Assembly (NCBI RefSeq): GCF_000283155.1
Contig: NW_004454178.1
Span: 2,330,373-2,394,372 of the forward strand
Length of the DNA: 64,000 bases
Reading direction: 5' to 3'
Source: Ceratotherium simum simum
Lineage: Eukaryota; Chordata; Mammalia; Perissodactyla; Rhinocerotidae
Shown here: piece by piece, positions 1 to 12,769 of the stretch
How positions within the stretch are numbered: position 1 is the first letter of the stretch
Layout of the letters: each line of letters opens with the position of its first letter
The notes under the pieces: model-generated
What the model saw: the letters and a program-made list of their open reading frames with translations, nothing else
Told to the model about the DNA's origin: nothing
The model's database searches: none
Position numbers and translations under genes: made by a program

Positions 1-418
1 GCTGTGGTATATATACACAATGGAATACTACTCAGCCATAAGAAACGATGAAATCCAGCCATTTGTGACAACATGGATGGACATCGAGGGTATTTATGCA
101 AAGTGAAATAAGTCAGAGGGAGAAGGTCAAATACCATATGATCTCACTTATTAAGTAGTAGATAATAACAACAACAAACAAACACATAGAGACAGAGATT
201 GGATTGATGGTTACCAGAGGGGAAGGGGGTGTGAGGAGGAGGAAAGGGATAATTAGGCACACGTGTGTGGTGTTGGATTATAATTAGTATTTGGGTGGTG
301 AACATGAGAACATGATGTAATCCATGCAGAAATAGAAGTATAATGATGTACACCTGAAATGTATACAATGTTATAATCCAATGTTACTGCAAAAAACAAA
401 AAATTAAAAAAAAAATAA
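1..418 (+). mobile_element. LINE-1 3' end (ORF2 tail, 3'UTR, poly-A)
   Basis: The sequence begins inside an L1 copy: the stretch around a ..TGGAATACTACTCAGCC.. motif followed by ACATGGATGGAC is the standard last part of mammalian L1 ORF2. It is followed by the 3'UTR with TGTACACCTGAAAT near 349 and an A-rich tail at about 391-418. The coding part has no long frame. The intact 3' end and preserved tail suggest a relatively young L1MA-type copy. The 5' end lies outside the window, so the full length is unknown. Confidence 0.85.
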
Positions 419-582
419 AGTCCGCACATTTTGCTTTGGCAGCCCGTGGTTCATTGGTTCAGATCCCAGGCACAGACCTACACACCGCTCATCAAACCAG
501 GCTGTGGTGGTATCCCACATACAAAATAGAGGAAGATTGGCACAGATGTTAGCTCAGGGCCAATCTTCCTCACCAAAAAGTA
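419..582 (+). mobile_element. ERE SINE, 5'-truncated
   Basis: The unit begins within the ERE head (TTTGGCAGCCC, GGTTC-AGATCCC resembling a pol III B box) and continues with CATACAAAATAGAGGAAGATTGGCAC and GATGTTAGCTCAGGGCCAATC. The first part of the tRNA-like head is missing. It abuts the poly-A tail of the preceding L1, so it either inserted there or was joined by a later deletion. Confidence 0.85.
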
Positions 583-1011
583 TGTATATAGTCTAACATT
601 AGTGTAAAATGATTCAAAATAAGATTATTTATTCCAATGTTGTTTGTCATAGAATATTCAGAATATACTCAATATGGAATAAAAATAAAAATAATTTAAT
701 TAAAAAAAGCAACAATTGAAAATCTTGTTATAGTAAACTTTGTGATAGATTAGTCACTAGCATTTTGAACATAGTGCTTAAACTACACTTGTTAAGCCAT
801 TGATAGTCAAAATGCATCATGCCTGTGACCAAATAGATCTATTCTTAAAATGAAGAGACCAGACCTTTTTAGTTGATATATTTTACCACATCAAGGAAGG
901 CTAGCATATATTGTGTAGGATATAATTCACCTCTTTTACACTACTTTGTAATTCTAATTATACTTGTCTCATCATTAACTTCTTTTTTCTCCATCTTGAC
1001 TTTCCATCTGA
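583..1011. other. AT-rich stretch, nothing recognised
   Basis: No open frame, no RNA gene and no repeat family that I recognise. Composition is AT-rich with short A runs. Confidence 0.6.
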
Positions 1012-1313
1012 CTTTTTTTTGTGAGGAAGATCAGCCTTGAGCTAACATCCATGCAATCTTCCTCTTTTTGCTGAGGAAGACTGGCCCTGAGCTAACATCT
1101 ATTGCCAATCCTCCTCCTTTTTTTCCCTTTTTCTCCCCAAAGCCCCAGTAGATAGTTGTATGTCATAGTTGCACATTCTTCTAGTTGCTGTATGTGGGAC
1201 ACCACCTCAGCATGGTCAGACAAGCAGTGCATCTGTGCTCACCCAGGATCCGAATCCAGGCCACCAGCAACGGAGAACGCACACCCAACTGATAAGCCAC
1301 GGGTCTGGCCCCT
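1012..1313 (-). mobile_element. ERE SINE (long ERE2-like form)
   Basis: Read on the minus strand this has the ERE head, the ..CAACTAGAAG..TGCAACTATGACATACAACTA.. middle, CTGGGGCTTTGGGGAGAAAAAGG, two GATGTTAGCTCAGGGC-type units and a tail (poly-T on the plus strand at about 1012-1020). A direct repeat CTGACTTTTTT at 1008-1018 and 1318-1328 is a plausible target-site duplication, although part of it overlaps the poly-T tail. The 69-residue open frame here is inside the SINE and is not a gene. Confidence 0.9.
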
Positions 1314-2762
1314 CCAACTGACTTTTTTAAGAAATACTTTCAAAACATTGAATAAATATCAGTAATTTGGGGAGACTGAAAATGTATCGCAGGAATATTT
1401 TTCAGGGGAATGTCTAATGTCAGGTAGAAATATACACTGAGAATTTCTTATATCTTTTTGATGTAAGCTTTTTTTCCTTGGACGTTCCTATCCATTTAGT
1501 ACTTTCATTAATTTGGAGGATTCAATATGTTTTCTCCCTCAAGGAAAATAAGGCATAATTTAATTTTCAAAGGATTGAAATAATATTATTTTATAAAAAT
1601 AGATAGATTTAATTTTTTTATGCTTTGCTTTTATTTAAGTGCTTTATCCAGATGATCACCATTAACTTGCTATTCTAGTAGGAAATGCCAATTTTCTAGA
1701 TTGCTAAAAAATTAAGAATCTTAGGATAGGATATTTAAGAAAACTGAAAATATTTTAAATAACATAAGAATAGAGAAAATGCCATTCCGAGTAAGTGTCA
1801 TTTTCCTGTCTAGTATTCAGACTGAAGAAGGCATCAAAGAATTTGGAGTTCGTTTTTCCAAGTGTTAAACTAAAAATTCGCAGGTGTGCTTTAAAATACC
1901 CATAGCATTCTAAGTGAATCATTATGACTGTTCTCCAAAAATATTTTCTAACCCTATTTATATTCCAATATTAGTTATTATTATTATTCCACATATTCTG
2001 GCTGGCAGCAATTTCCATATATTTCCTCCTTTCACTGCTAAAAATCAAGTATCTTTGTCAACAAGGCCCCTGGTACATCCCCCAGTGCCTAAGACAGTGA
2101 AGAGTTGACCTTGGTTTCCTTTTGTGGTGTGTGCTTAGGAGACAGAGTCTTTGGTTTTATTTCTGTTTATTGGGGTTAGGGGAGGAAGAAAAGGTTGCGC
2201 TTAATGTGTTTGCCTAAAGAGCCCCCTGAACACCAGTCAAGTCCTACTGAACTAGGGTGATCTGGAAGGGCTGCCTCTGAAATTTATTCCTAGAACTTTT
2301 GCCAATCTCCCAAGCCACTGCTCTAGATGTGTAAGCTCTACAGATCACTGAGCAATAGTAAGTACAAGTATGTTGGAGAAATTCTCAGAAGAAAGACAAT
2401 TTAGTCTTCCTTGGCAACCCTATTAAGGCAAAAAAGAATCGACAGTGAACATTTTTAACACATTTGCAGGAAAGATGTGTTGTATACATAGAGAATACAC
2501 CCAAGACTGTCTGTAGAATTTGCAAAAACCTCTGCAAACCTACTGATCACTGATTTATTACTGGAAAGACCAAGTGCAAGACTAAATCTGAAATCTATTT
2601 CTGCTGATATGTGAAAGTCCTTTATTGAAGGTTTAATAAATTGCATGAATTGATGTCTAAAATGCCTATTACAGTGTCAGTTACTACATCATCATCATCA
2701 TCATCATGTCTAACATTGATTGAGGATTTATTACATACTAAGCACAGTTCTAAAAGAATCAA
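1314..2762. other. Unassigned AT-rich intergenic sequence
   Basis: I see no gene. Short open frames of about 60 codons (1914-2108 plus, 2455-2646 minus) have no recognisable domain. A short (ATC)n microsatellite occurs at 2687-2707. Parts may be very old repeats that I cannot name. Confidence 0.5.
2687..2707. repeat. (ATC)n microsatellite
   Basis: Seven near-perfect ATC trinucleotides lie just upstream of the L1 fragment. Confidence 0.9.
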
Positions 2763-4730
2763 CCTAAAAACTCCTGGAACTAATAAGAAATTATAGCAAG
2801 GTTGCAGGATACAAAGTTAATATACAAAAGCTGACCACTTTCCTATATACCAACAACGAACAAAGTGGGATTTGAATTTAAAAACACAATGCCCTTAGCA
2901 CTTCCCAAAATGAAACACTTAGGTATAAATCTAACAAAATACGTGTAAGATCTATATGAGGAAAACTATAAAAATCTGATGAATGAAGTCAAAGCACTAA
3001 TTAAATAGAGAGATACTCTATGTTCATGGATAGGAGCACTCAATATTATCAAGATGTAGTTCTTCCCAGCTTGATCTATAGGTTCAGTGCAATCCCAATT
3101 AAAATTCCAGCAAGTTATTTTGTGGATATCAACAAACTGATTCTAAAGTTTATGTGGAGAAGTGAAAGATCCAGAGTAGGTAACATAATATTAAAGGAGA
3201 AGAGCAAAGTTGGAGGACTGATGCTACTCAACTTCAAGACTTACTATGTAATGCTACAGTAATCAACACAACATGGTATTGGTGAGAGAATAGATAAAAA
3301 GATCAATGGAACAAAATAGAAAGCCCAGAAATAGATCCCCATAAATATAGTCAACTGATCTTTGACAAAGGAGCAAAGGCAATATAATGGAGTCATGATA
3401 GTCTTTTAAACAAACGGTGCTGGAACAAGTAGCCATCCACGTGCAAAAAAATGAATCTAATCACAGAACTTAGACTCTTCACAAAAAATAACTCAAAATA
3501 CATCACAGATATAAATACAAAATGCAAACTTTAAAGCAGAAGATAACACAAGAGAAAAACCAGATGACCTTGGATATGATGATGCTTTTTAGAGTTAACT
3601 CCAAAGATGTAATCCATGAAAGAAATAATTGGTAAGATGGACTTCATTAAAATTCATAATTTCTGCTCTGCAAAAGACAATTTCAAAAGAATTGGAAGAC
3701 AAGCCACAGACTGGGAGCAAATATTTGCAAAAGACACATTGGATAAAGGACTGTTACCCAATATATACAAAGAACTCTTAAAACTCATCACTAAAACAAA
3801 CAACCCAATTACAAAATGATCCAAAGACCTTAACAGACATCTCACTATAGAAGATATACAAAGGGCAAACAAGAATATGAAAAGATGCTCCACACCATTA
3901 TATCATCAGGAAAATACAAATTAAAGCAATACCAACCTATTAAAGTGGACAAAATCTGCAACACTGATGACACCAAATGCTGGTGAGGATGGGGAGCAAC
4001 AGGAACTCTCATACATTACTAGCAGGAATGCAAAATGGTACGCTACTTTGGAAGACAGCTTGGTGGTTTCTTACAAAACAAAACATATTCTTACCATACT
4101 ATCTAACCATTGCACCCCTTGGTATTTACCCAAAGGAGTTGAAAACTTGTTGTCCACACAGAAACCTGCACATGGATGTTTACAGCAGCTTTATTCATTC
4201 ATAATTGCCAAAACTTGGAAGCAGCCAAGATCTCCTTCCGTAGATGAATGGATAAATAAACTGTGGTATATCTAGAGAATGGAATATTATTCAGCACTAA
4301 AAAAAATGAGCTATCAAGCCATGACAAACATGCAGTAAACTTAAATGCATATTACTAAATGAAAGAAGCCAATCTGAAAAGGCTACATACTGTATGATTT
4401 CAACAATGTGACATTCTAGAAAAGGCAAAACTGGGGTTTGCCAGGGGTTTTGCAGGGAGAATGAACAGGCAGAGCACAGAAGATTTTTAAAGCAATGAAA
4501 ATACACTGTATCACATTATAATGATGGATATATGTCACTATACATTTTTCCAAATGCATAGAATATACAAGAATGCACCATAATATAGACTGTGGACTTT
4601 GGGTGATTATGATGTGTCAATGCAGGTTCATCGTTGGTAACAAATGTACCATTCTGGTGAGTGATGTTGATAATGAAGGAAGCTATGCATATGTAGTGGC
4701 AGGGGGTATATGGGTATTTTTAAAAATACT
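2763..4730 (+). mobile_element. LINE-1 3' half (ORF2 C-terminal part and 3'UTR), decayed
   Basis: The plus strand carries the C-terminal half of L1 ORF2 in broken frames. At 3020-3262 there is an open piece with the conserved ..RFSAIPIKIPASYF.. and ..LILKFMWR.. blocks, and at 3616-3819 one with ..KMDFIKIHNFCSAKDNFKR... The part from about 3967 to 4320 is the usual ORF2 terminus (..HMDVYSSFIHS.. and TGGAATATTATTCAGC). From about 4330 the 3'UTR follows, with GGACTTTGGGTGATTATGATGTGTCAATG-type sequence and AACAAATGTACCATTCTGGTG near 4640, typical of L1M 3'UTRs. Reverse transcriptase motifs are absent because the 5' half is missing. Stops and frameshifts show it is long dead. Confidence 0.88.
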
Positions 4731-7100
4731 TACAATTAAGAACATAGAGATGATAGTCATCAACAGACTTTTAGAAGATATTACATAGATAGATATCAGA
4801 TACAGAGTTATTGAAAGTAAATGACTATGTAAATTACATCAAATGATAGGTCTTTTTTAGGCTACTAACCATGATAACAAAGAGCCTCTGGCCATAGATA
4901 ATGTTCCTACAAAGGACAGTATTTCCATGAAATGTAGAGTGATACAATGGGTACTAGAGAAGAGGGTTTGCAAAGCTAATAGCAGTGACTTTTATGCGAA
5001 GAAATTTCTCCCCCTCCTTCCGTTACCAACCTCCATCCACTGAACTCCTATGGATTCCCAACACCCAAGACCAACAGGTGAATAAACCCGTAAGGATCAG
5101 AGGACATTTGGGTTTCAAAATTAACCCCTGCAATGATTCTCAGATAGATTTATCACTAAGATTTGATGGAATAAGATACATATTTGCTTAGAATATGTTA
5201 ATATCTGACTTTATTTAATAGTACAAGATCAAAGAATTTGAAAGTAGCACCTTATGTCAAAAAGGCACATGCCTGCATTAAAATGTAAAGAAAGCCTCAT
5301 GAAGAAAAGCTGAGTTAAAATAAATGGATTAAAAATATTGATATTTACTTTACAGACCACCCATTCAGGTTGTGATTATGAAAAATGCTTTCAAAATATA
5401 AATGCAGTAGAGATATCCAATTGGATATTTATATCAAAATATCACTTGACAAATGGCATATTTCAAAAAGACTTGACTGTCTTTGCTGACAATTTCATCT
5501 TTCATGAGGTTAATAAAGTAATGAGTGCATTTACTATTCTAAACTTAACTGTGATCAATAATGATGTGACTGGTGAACTAGCAGTGATCTTGGGAAAAAA
5601 TGACCATTTTCCTGGTGAAAATTATCAAAATTGCAAAAGGGAACCTAGAAACATTGTTAGTTTTCAAAACTCATCTTAGGGACATGAGCTTCTGAGCTTC
5701 TGAACTTCTGCCCTGTGCTAGCTATTTCAGCAAGTTGTAGATCCACTCACCTAATGTCATTTGTATTACATTCTGAATGGTTATGGAAGAAAAACAAATA
5801 GCAAGAATGTTGAATAATTGTCTTCTCTTTGAGTCCAAATTATGCTTAAACTGTCTCAGTTCAGGTGATTAAACAATCTAATTTAAAAAACCTTCTCTAC
5901 TTTAAAATCCAGTAAAAATAAGAGGACAAACTGGTGGTTTCTTTCATATCAAGCAAGTAGCAAATCACCAAACATCTCTTAAGTGCCTACTTTATGCTAA
6001 GAAATTAACGTGGCTGAAAATATTTATTTGATTATTCACCACCCTTCTTTTACCAACTGAGTAATAGTTCTTTAACTTTCCTTCATTTAAATAACTTAAA
6101 CATACACAAAGAAATATTGTACTCTAAATGTATATTTGCTTCCAACCCTGAGTTTTACATTTAACTGTAGTTAATTATTTTGCCTTTAAATGCCTTTTAG
6201 GTGGTACAATTTGTTCTTAATGCTTTAGCGTTCCTCTTCAGTCACACAGCTGGAGTGGAACATGAAGACTCCGTGGAGCACGTCTCTCTGGGTGAACATT
6301 TAAAAAAAAAATCACAGCTAGTAGGCAAAAAGCCATTTCCTCTAGTCAGGCTGTGGTTATCTTGATCTAGCATGACAAATTGGTGTTCCCAGAGTGGCCG
6401 CAAAGTAATCAGACTGTGACAAATGGTTTACTTATAGCAATTTGTTTCCATTTTACTGAAAATTTCCACAGTCTTAAAAAAATAAAAAGATTTTAATGGT
6501 ATTTGAACATTGTTGAAAGTGAACAGCTTGAAATGGCCAAAGCTGTTCTAGAATCATTGTGATCTCCATGAGATGTGACCAGAAACAGGATTTCCTGGGG
6601 CATGGATTGCAGAAAGAAGTCACACCACTGTCCACTGGTGACAGTACTGAGTGACCCTGTACCCCAGGTAGAGTCTTTTAAGACTCTGTTCTCATCCTAG
6701 ACTACTGGGGCCATGGCGCTTAGTTTGGCACAATTTATCTTCTTTAAGGATCTGCCTCCAGTCCGGCAAGACCTGCTCTTGTTGCAATAAAGGAATGTCC
6801 ATTTGGGTTTGGATTCTCTACAGCCTGGTCCCCTCCATCTAGAATGATTTTCCCATATCCCTGCCTACTTATGCTGATGGCTCAGCAAGTTTTCCTTTTG
6901 CCCTTGGTTGGACCCTCCATGGTGACTCACAAACTGATTTGTCCTGTGCCCTCACTGACCTGCCTCTTGGCTAATGCTGTCTTCTGCCTCTTTCTCACTT
7001 CAGTGAATCTATGGATGCTGTTCAAGTGATGCTTTCCAGGTCTTTGGAGAAGAGACCTCTCTCTTCTCCATTGGGGCATAGAAAGAGCATAGAAAGGACA
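4731..7100. other. Unassigned intergenic sequence
   Basis: No recognisable gene or repeat. The longest open frame is 113 codons on plus at 5338-5679. It has no domain, signal peptide or homology that I recognise, and it sits in AT-rich DNA. A slightly more GC-rich patch at 6590-7030 has no exon-like structure that I can support. Confidence 0.5.
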
Positions 7101-7104
7101 AGGT

Positions 7105-7265
7105 TTAGTGTTGAGTTAGCTCTGTGCCAGGCAGATGTTGAGCAAGGTGATTTGTCCATATTATCCCATTTCACCCTGTCAGGGCAGCATTACTACCCCC
7201 ATTTTATAAGGAAATGTGGCTCAAAAAGATGAAACAAAGTGTTAGAAATTAGAATTAGAGTCCTG
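7105..7265 (+). mobile_element. MIR SINE fragment
   Basis: MIR landmarks are in order: CTGTGCCAGGCAG (7119), a decayed ..TTATCCCATTTCACCCTGTCAGGGCAGCATTACTACCCCCATTTTATAAGGAAA.. core, then the tail part with GTGGCTCAAAAAG. This is an ancient, diverged mammalian SINE. Confidence 0.75.
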
Positions 7266-8420
7266 TGAAGTATTCTTCCTGTCCACCTCCTCAATACCAT
7301 GCCTTATTTTAATTTCTCAATTCATAAGTAGCATGGGGCATTCTTCCTTTTCCATTGGTCTGTGTTGGGAGTTAATACAAAAAAATGTGAGAAAACTACG
7401 TATGTGTTAGCAGAGAAATAGTTAATAATCTAGAAACTCAATTTAATAGAAAGGAAATGATTTCTTAAAGCCATTGCTATGTTAAGCTTCAGTTCATATA
7501 TATCCCATTTAAAGCCACTTGCTTTACTCTGCACCTAATTGCTATTTTTTGTTGTTCTCAGTCTTATCTAAATATGTGCTGAAAAAGAAAAGTCGCTAAA
7601 CAGGAAATGATACTTTTTATTCTTTATAATATATCTTCATAAGTATAGTTATAATTCTTAGATAGAAATTTCTATATGCCAGTAGTATTTCCCTAAAAAT
7701 TATTGGAAATTCTTTGCAATACAATAGGATTTCACTTAACTAAAAATTAAATTAGTCACAACTCGTGATATCCTTCTGATGTTCTACTTGGTTTTGGAGT
7801 CTCTTCTTCTTCCCAACCTGTTTAGTTTCTCCCTTAGTAATCAGATTATTTCTTGGGCATAATACATGTCACTCCTCTTTGTTCTTTACTTTGAATTCTG
7901 AGAAAGGCTTTGAGATATATACAACTCTTTGTTTTGTCAACAGAAGAAAACAGACGGGGGTTATTTGGTTCTATTTAAACAAATATGTTTTATATTTTTC
8001 TCCCTTTTAAATGAAGAGAACATCAGATATAAATGTTTCACACAAGACATGGTTTAAACAACCCACGGTCTATTTCATCACAGCCCTCTTGCTCAAATAC
8101 AATTGCTAATCTGACTGTATTTGCATTTTTCCTCATATTATATAAAAATAATCTTTCTTATCTTAAAAAATAATCTAAAAAATAAATACAGTTTAATTGT
8201 TCTAAGTAGGGCAAATAATTAAAGATGCAGATGATGAAAATGTGTAAACAACGTATAAAGAAAAATATGATTTTCTTAATCTGCAAGGACTTCAATAATA
8301 ACTCAAAAACTGTCTTCAAAGATTTGTTCTGTCTTGAATTTTAGTAGTAGCAGATATGGGCTTTATATTTATCAGTAGAGTGCATATCTGAAATCTACTT
8401 TTATTTTCATTCATTGTTGT
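7266..8420. other. Unassigned AT-rich intergenic sequence
   Basis: No open frame over about 60 codons and no repeat that I recognise. A pyrimidine-rich part lies at 7795-7860. Confidence 0.5.
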
Positions 8421-8818
8421 TGGTTAGCGCTGTAGAGTTGATTCCAACTCCTAGCGACCCTGTGTACAGCAGGGTGGAACCCTGGTCAGTCTTTTGTGCC
8501 ATCCTCTCACCTTCTGGCGCTCTATCAGACAATGCTCCACTGCTATTCACAGGGTTTTCGTGGACAGTTTTTCAGAAGTGGGTGGCCAGGCCCTTCTTCC
8601 TAGTCTGTCTTATTCCGGAAGCTCTGCTGAAGCCTGTCCACCATGGTGACCCTGCTGGTACTTGAAATCCTGGTGGCATAGCTTTCAGCATCACAGCCAC
8701 ACGCAGCTGCCACAGTGTGACAACTGACAGATGTGCAGTGTGGTTCTCTGACGGGGAAACAAACCCCAGCCATGGCAGTGAGCGTGCTGAATCTTAACCA
8801 CTAGACCACCAGGGTTGG
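8421..8818 (-). mobile_element. Composite SINE: tRNA-Glu-like head with RTE-like body/tail
   Basis: Read on the minus strand the element starts with a 71-base block (8814 down to 8744) that closely follows mammalian tRNA-Glu: CCCTGGTGGTCTAGTGGTTA at the 5' end, including the A box, and a B-box-like GGGTTTGTTTCCCC near the 3' end. By eye about 80% of positions agree. A body of about 300 bases follows, then a terminus whose plus-strand reading is GTTGTTGGTTAGCGCTGTAG..CCTAGCGACCCTGTGTACAG. That terminus resembles RTE-clade 3' ends known from afrotherian elements. The tail runs into CAACAACAATGAATG on minus. The 83-codon plus-strand frame at 8414-8665 lies inside the element and is not a gene. 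Repbase/Dfam name not recognised with certainty. Confidence 0.75.
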
Positions 8819-11239
8819 CTATTTTCATTTATACCTTCTAATAAAATGCGTTTGTACTATATTACATGCCTGAATATTGGAGGAATTCTCTGATTATTCT
8901 AAAATTAGGAAGGATACATTTTTGTTTAAAGTCATTGTGTTCTTTATTGATCTAACTTAATTCCGAGTTTGATGACAAAGTCATAGAGGAAAAAGTTACT
9001 GTATGTGCTTGTTGTTATTTTATTGCTTTGAGGAAGTTTGATTAGATAGGCATGCTAATATAAGAGGTTGGGAGGGAAAGAATTTTGGCTTTGCCTCTAA
9101 ATTTTAACATGATACCAGGCAACATTATAAAAAAAGTAAAATGATGCAATACACTTCAATCTTTTTTATTCCCCAGGAAACAACACTACTGGATATGACT
9201 AATGCAAGGTTATGGACACTTTGTGCAGGGTGAAGAAAATCCCCTAGGCTTCTCTCCTTCCAGTATGGATTGAGTGAAGGTTTACAAGCTCCTCAACCCT
9301 TTACAATGACCTCATAGGCCTTTTAGTCACCTTGAATCACTGTGATTTCATTAAGAGGTGAATATTGATGTGCAGATCTGATTACATATACTCCTCCACA
9401 TTGCTAGTGGAATACTAGACTCAAAGGATGTTTCCCACCTTCTCCCAACATGTTCCAAGTGAATTCAGTAAAAGACTGATTAAAATTAATAAGCTCCCAA
9501 CTCAATTAGTGTATGAGCTTCTGAGGATCTAATCTATATTCTTCCCAAAGATCTTAGAGAGTGTTCTGTTGAAGATCCTGACAATATCTCTTTAGGAATA
9601 CTTCTGGATTAAACTGTTGCTATAGTTCTTCCTTCCTGGGTGTCCAGGGAGAATTCTCTTGAAACGTAAATGTCCAAAGCCAATCCATTTGAATACTCAA
9701 CAAAGACTGCTGCCTACTATTCTTATCAAAGCAGTAACTTTGAGGATAATTACTTCAATTATGCCTCTCTTCCCTCTCATGGTTAGCCACTAACCCAAAT
9801 TCAAGGTCCTTCTGTTAATCACCCTCTCACTTAGTATCATATTACATTATGATCCTCTCCAGTCCATTTCCCCCTCTCACAGTTGGCTTCTTCCTTTTAA
9901 CAGTGACTGCTGGAACTCTCATGCTTTTACAATACTTCTCTGTGTGCTTAATCTCTTCACGGAAAAATCTTGCTACCCAGTTCTTGATTTGAAACCTGGA
10001 TCTCCCCCTGAAAATACCTCTTCCCTTGTATTTCAATTGAGTGAAAGACTTTTATACTTCCAAATCCAGGAAACATGATGACCTTGAGTTAATATTGGTG
10101 ATTTCCTAGCTCCCAAATATTTTGTTATCATAAAGCAAAACCACTCTTTCTCTAAGGTTCATGATAACTGAGTATACCATCACTTACCTCTCTTTATTGA
10201 TGTCATCCTCTATAATCTTGACTACCCTTATTCATTCACTGTGGACTTTGAAACCTAGCTCTCAGTCTTCTTTACTCCCACAGTAAAATCAACCATCGTC
10301 AATTGGGTAATTTCTACATGTAGATAGTCTTTCCAACAAATAGCCTCAAAGTTGCTTGACTTTAATGACATCCCTACCCCAATTTCACTCCCTCTAAACT
10401 ACCACCAACACAATACTATGGACCTCACCACTCAAACTCTTGGATGAAATCTTAACATCCAAAGTGTCATCAACCTACCAAATCTGCCCTTTTTGGTCTC
10501 TCGCTCCTGTTCTTTTCATTCAAGAAGTATGGATTCTCTTTCCCTCCACTTACTCACAGTCCATCACTCCCTCATAGTTATATTTTATTTTCTCTCTTTG
10601 CTTAGCACCTTGATAGTTTGTTCCAACAACTTTTTTGCTAGTTTCCTAACACTCTCATTCTTTCAACTCACAATCATGAAAATTTTCAGATCATCAAGCT
10701 TGTATCTGTACAACCATCCATCTTATTATTTGCTGTTCCCAGACTGCTGAACACTGTTAGAGAAAATAAAGCAATTGTATGAATTAGTGCCAACTGTTTG
10801 GTCTCCAGATGGGTTTTCAGCAGAGCTCAGCAATTCTTTTTCAAGTCCCTGGTTCTGTTCTCTCTCCAATTTCTCAGATTTGCCATTTCTAGACAAATCT
10901 AATAACTTTATATTTCCTGTTCCACAACTATTCTCTTCATTCTCAAGCAGATAACTTTCCTCTTAACTCACAGAGAAATTTTCAGCCTATTTTGTCTGAT
11001 GCTTCCTAACTTCACACATCCACATTCATAAATATGTGATATTGTCGTCTTTTGAGATAATAGATTTGTTCTTTTCCTTTTTATTTCCTGATTTTGCTCC
11101 ATCAAAGATACACAGGTCTTTTTTAGTCTCTTACTTCGAGAGTGATTTTAGTTAGGGGGCTAAAAGGAGAAGTTGCCTTTATTTTTGTTAGTTTGATTTT
11201 AAAGTTGAGATGAATGAAGAGATTGTGATAAACGTCTTC
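8819..11239. other. Unassigned sequence, possibly ancient LINE remnants
   Basis: No gene seen. From about 10200 to 10760 the plus strand is pyrimidine-rich with CTCC/CTCAC blocks, reminiscent of the complement of old L2/L3 (CR1-clade) ORF2, but I cannot align it securely. The open frame at 10493-10750 (85 codons) is low-complexity Ser/Leu-rich and has no domain. Confidence 0.4.
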
Positions 11240-12765
11240 AAACGCCACAATAGGACTGAGAGAGTCCCTTAGGAAAGAAAGAGGACTAATTCTATACCCA
11301 ACAAAATATCTTTCAAAAATGAAGAGGAGGTAAAGATGTTTTCAGAGAAAATAAAAACAGAGACTTTGTCATCAAAAGACCTGTCTTCCCATAAGGGGTA
11401 AAGGAAAATGAGCCCAGATGGGAGCACAGAGCTTCAGAAGGACAAAGAGCATCACAAATGGTAAATAAGGTATTTAATATAAATAACTGGTGACTGCTTA
11501 AAACAACAATGTCTTGTGGGATTTGTAACATATATAGTCGTAGAAATATGATGAGAGGGGTCAAATTTTTAGACCATTCAGGAAGTGGTAAAAGTACTAA
11601 TTTCAGGGGGATGTAATAGGTTAAGGATAGATACTGTAATTTCAAAGGAAATCACTAAAAGAAAAATGAAAGAATTTTAACTAAAAAGCTAATAAAAGGA
11701 GAATATGAATAATAATAAACCAACACTTTTGATCAATTCAAAACAAAGCAAAAAGAAGGAATAAAGAAACAAGTGTGGAAGAAACAGAAAATAAACAACA
11801 AGATTTTAGAGTTAGACTTAAGCCAGTCGGTAATTACATTAAATGGACTAAGGGCCTAAATTTAAAAATTGGATAATAAAACAATATGCAACTATAAGCT
11901 TTTTACAAGATAGAATTTGAAACAAGTAAACATAACGTCTGAAAGTAAAAGAATAAAAAAGATATACCAGGAAAACTATTCTACTTACAGAAAAATATCA
12001 TTAAAAGCAAAAATCATATTAAAGATTCAGGGGAATGTTACAAAATTATAAAAGGCAATTCAATAAAAACGTGTAACACTTCTAAATTGATATACACTTA
12101 ATAGCATAGATTTAAAATATATAAAGCAAAAATACACATAACTAAGAGCTAAATAGATAAATCCACCACACAGATTTTTATATATGTCTCAGTAACATAT
12201 GAAGGAATGATTAGATAAAAATCAGAAAGCATATAGAAGATCTGAAAAATATGACTAACAACCTAATTGATAAATATAGAACATTACACCCCACTAATGC
12301 AGAATATATCATATTTTGGGAGGACATTGGTCAAAATTTACCATACGCTGGGTCTTCCAGCAAGATTTGACAAATATCAAAAAATTAAAATCGTAAAGTT
12401 TTGTTCTTTGACCACAGACAAATTAAACTAGAATAACAAAAAGATAACTAGAAAACTCTCGTAAGTTTGGAAATGTATTAATGCACTTCCAAGTAACCCA
12501 TTAACCAAATGAGAATTCACCATGGAAAATAGAAAATACATTAAATTGTGGGATATAAATAAACAAAATTTAAAGAAATGTATAGCCTTAAACATATATG
12601 TGAGAATAAAATAGCTATCTCTCTGAGAAAGTTAGGAAAAGAATAGGAAATTAGATCCTCCAAAGATGGCAGGGAGAAGATAAAACAGAAAAGAATGGAA
12701 ATAAATGAAGTAGAAAACAAGCAATTAGAATTCTCATAGATTTCCTATAGGATCGTAAATAGGTG
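11240..12765 (+). mobile_element. Old LINE-1/HAL1-type fragment
   Basis: A-rich plus strand with the recognisable L1-family block ..AATTACATTAAATGGACTAA.. near 11832, followed by ..AAATTGGATAA.. and ..AGTAAAAGAATAAAAAAGATATACCAGG.. near 11945-11972. This order is seen in L1M/HAL1 elements. No reading frame survives. The boundaries are approximate and some of the segment could be another old LINE. Confidence 0.55.
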
Positions 12766-12769
12766 CAAC

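Noticed and set aside
5338..5679. 113-codon open frame on plus
   Set aside because: AT-rich composition, no recognisable domain or signal, no paralogue in the window; a frame of this length is expected by chance.
8414..8665. 83-codon frame on plus
   Set aside because: Lies antisense inside the tRNA-Glu/RTE-like SINE.
8744..8814. tRNA-Glu gene on minus
   Set aside because: About 80% similar to tRNA-Glu, but with mismatches in arms and loops and continuous with a SINE body; part of a retroposon, not a functional tRNA gene.
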